Assembly (NCBI GenBank): GCA_041946865.1
Contig: JBHGBF010000061.1
Location: 1-23,743, forward strand
From: RPQK01 sp041946865
GTDB taxonomy: Bacteria > Acidobacteriota > UBA6911 > RPQK01
Reading direction: 5' to 3'
Length of the DNA stretch: 23,743 nt
Shown one piece after another: positions 23,601-23,743 of this stretch. The translations under genes were made by a program, and so were the position numbers. The notes beneath the pieces were generated by a model. The model ran no database searches. It was not told the origin of the DNA and was given only the letters and a program-made list of their open reading frames with translations. How positions within the stretch are numbered: position 1 is the stretch's first letter; the number at the start of each line of letters is the position of its first letter.

Positions 23601-23663
23601 AATCAGGAGTCAGAATGCCGGCAGGGCGGCGCGGTCGCAGTGTCGTTATTGTGACTTCTGATT
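23601..23663. repeat. Second AGTCAGGAG-type inverted repeat
   Basis: AATCAGGAGTCA at 23601-23612 pairs with TGACTTCTGATT at 23652-23663 (11 of 12, the odd pair being G/T). The arms resemble those at 13984-14090. It lies just upstream of rsmI and 10 bases from the right terminal repeat. Confidence 0.55.
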
Positions 23664-23673
23664 CCTGCTTTTA

Positions 23674-23733
23674 GCCCTGGACTGTGGCGAAAACAAACAG
23701 ATGTGTGAACGTTTTTTACGCCGAAGGCGTTAG
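23674..23733. repeat. Terminal repeat, right copy (inverted relative to 1-60)
   Basis: The reverse complement matches 1-60 at 56 of 60 positions. This copy has the perfect hairpin ACGCC-TTC-GGCGT. Ten further bases run beyond it to the window end. Confidence 0.85.
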
Positions 23734-23743
23734 GCAAGACAGC

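Noticed and set aside
1..23743. A giant transposon bounded by the terminal inverted repeats
   Set aside because: The interior is essential chromosomal genes with no transposase or integrase; contig breakage at a dispersed repeat explains it better.

Overview
The window reads as one contig of chromosomal DNA from a GC-rich, Gram-negative-type rod. The best taxonomic guess is Acidobacteriota or a close neighbour. The guess rests on the layout mreBCD-mrdA-rodA-rng, a DUF1844 protein, and AGTCAGGAG-type dispersed repeats. No rRNA or other decisive marker is present, so this is inference. Almost identical 60-base repeats lie in inverted orientation at the two ends, which suggests the contig stops at copies of a dispersed repeat.

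Left part (1-1750): about 1.7 kb with no intact protein gene. It holds the terminal repeat, a hairpin, a decayed hicAB toxin-antitoxin pair on the minus strand (each gene broken by one single-base indel), a short glycine-rich coding remnant, and a 19-base direct repeat on either side of this debris. A tRNA-Ala(GGC) gene closes the region.

Middle (1927-18194): a minus-strand PpiD/SurA-like periplasmic chaperone faces, across divergent promoters, a long plus-strand series. First comes a diguanylate cyclase only 11 bases upstream of mreB, then mreC, mreD, mrdA (PBP2) and rodA, which form the lateral-wall elongation machine. After a promoter and a roughly 300-base leader comes an RNase E/G whose S1 domain is split by about 320 disordered residues. 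mazG, a DUF1844 protein, a PhnP-like metallo-hydrolase, ribF, gatC and gatA follow, closely packed. Together these cover wall growth, RNA turnover, nucleotide clean-up, flavin cofactors and Gln-tRNA/Asn-tRNA amidation; gatB is not in the window.

Right part (18250-22485, minus strand): an arginine cluster in the order unknown P-loop protein - argC - argD - argB. The gene for the first acetylation step (argA or argJ) is not here. Its place at the head of the operon is taken by an unrecognised two-domain P-loop protein whose 3' end overlaps argC. The promoter region carries a TTGACA box with a perfect 8+8 palindrome over the -10, and a second palindrome upstream, as expected for a repressible operon. 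rsmI (16S rRNA methyltransferase) and another copy of the AGTCAGGAG inverted repeat close the window.

The best candidates for something undescribed are the P-loop protein heading the arginine operon and its operator region, followed by the S1-split RNase E/G with its structured leader and the coupling of a diguanylate cyclase to mreB.
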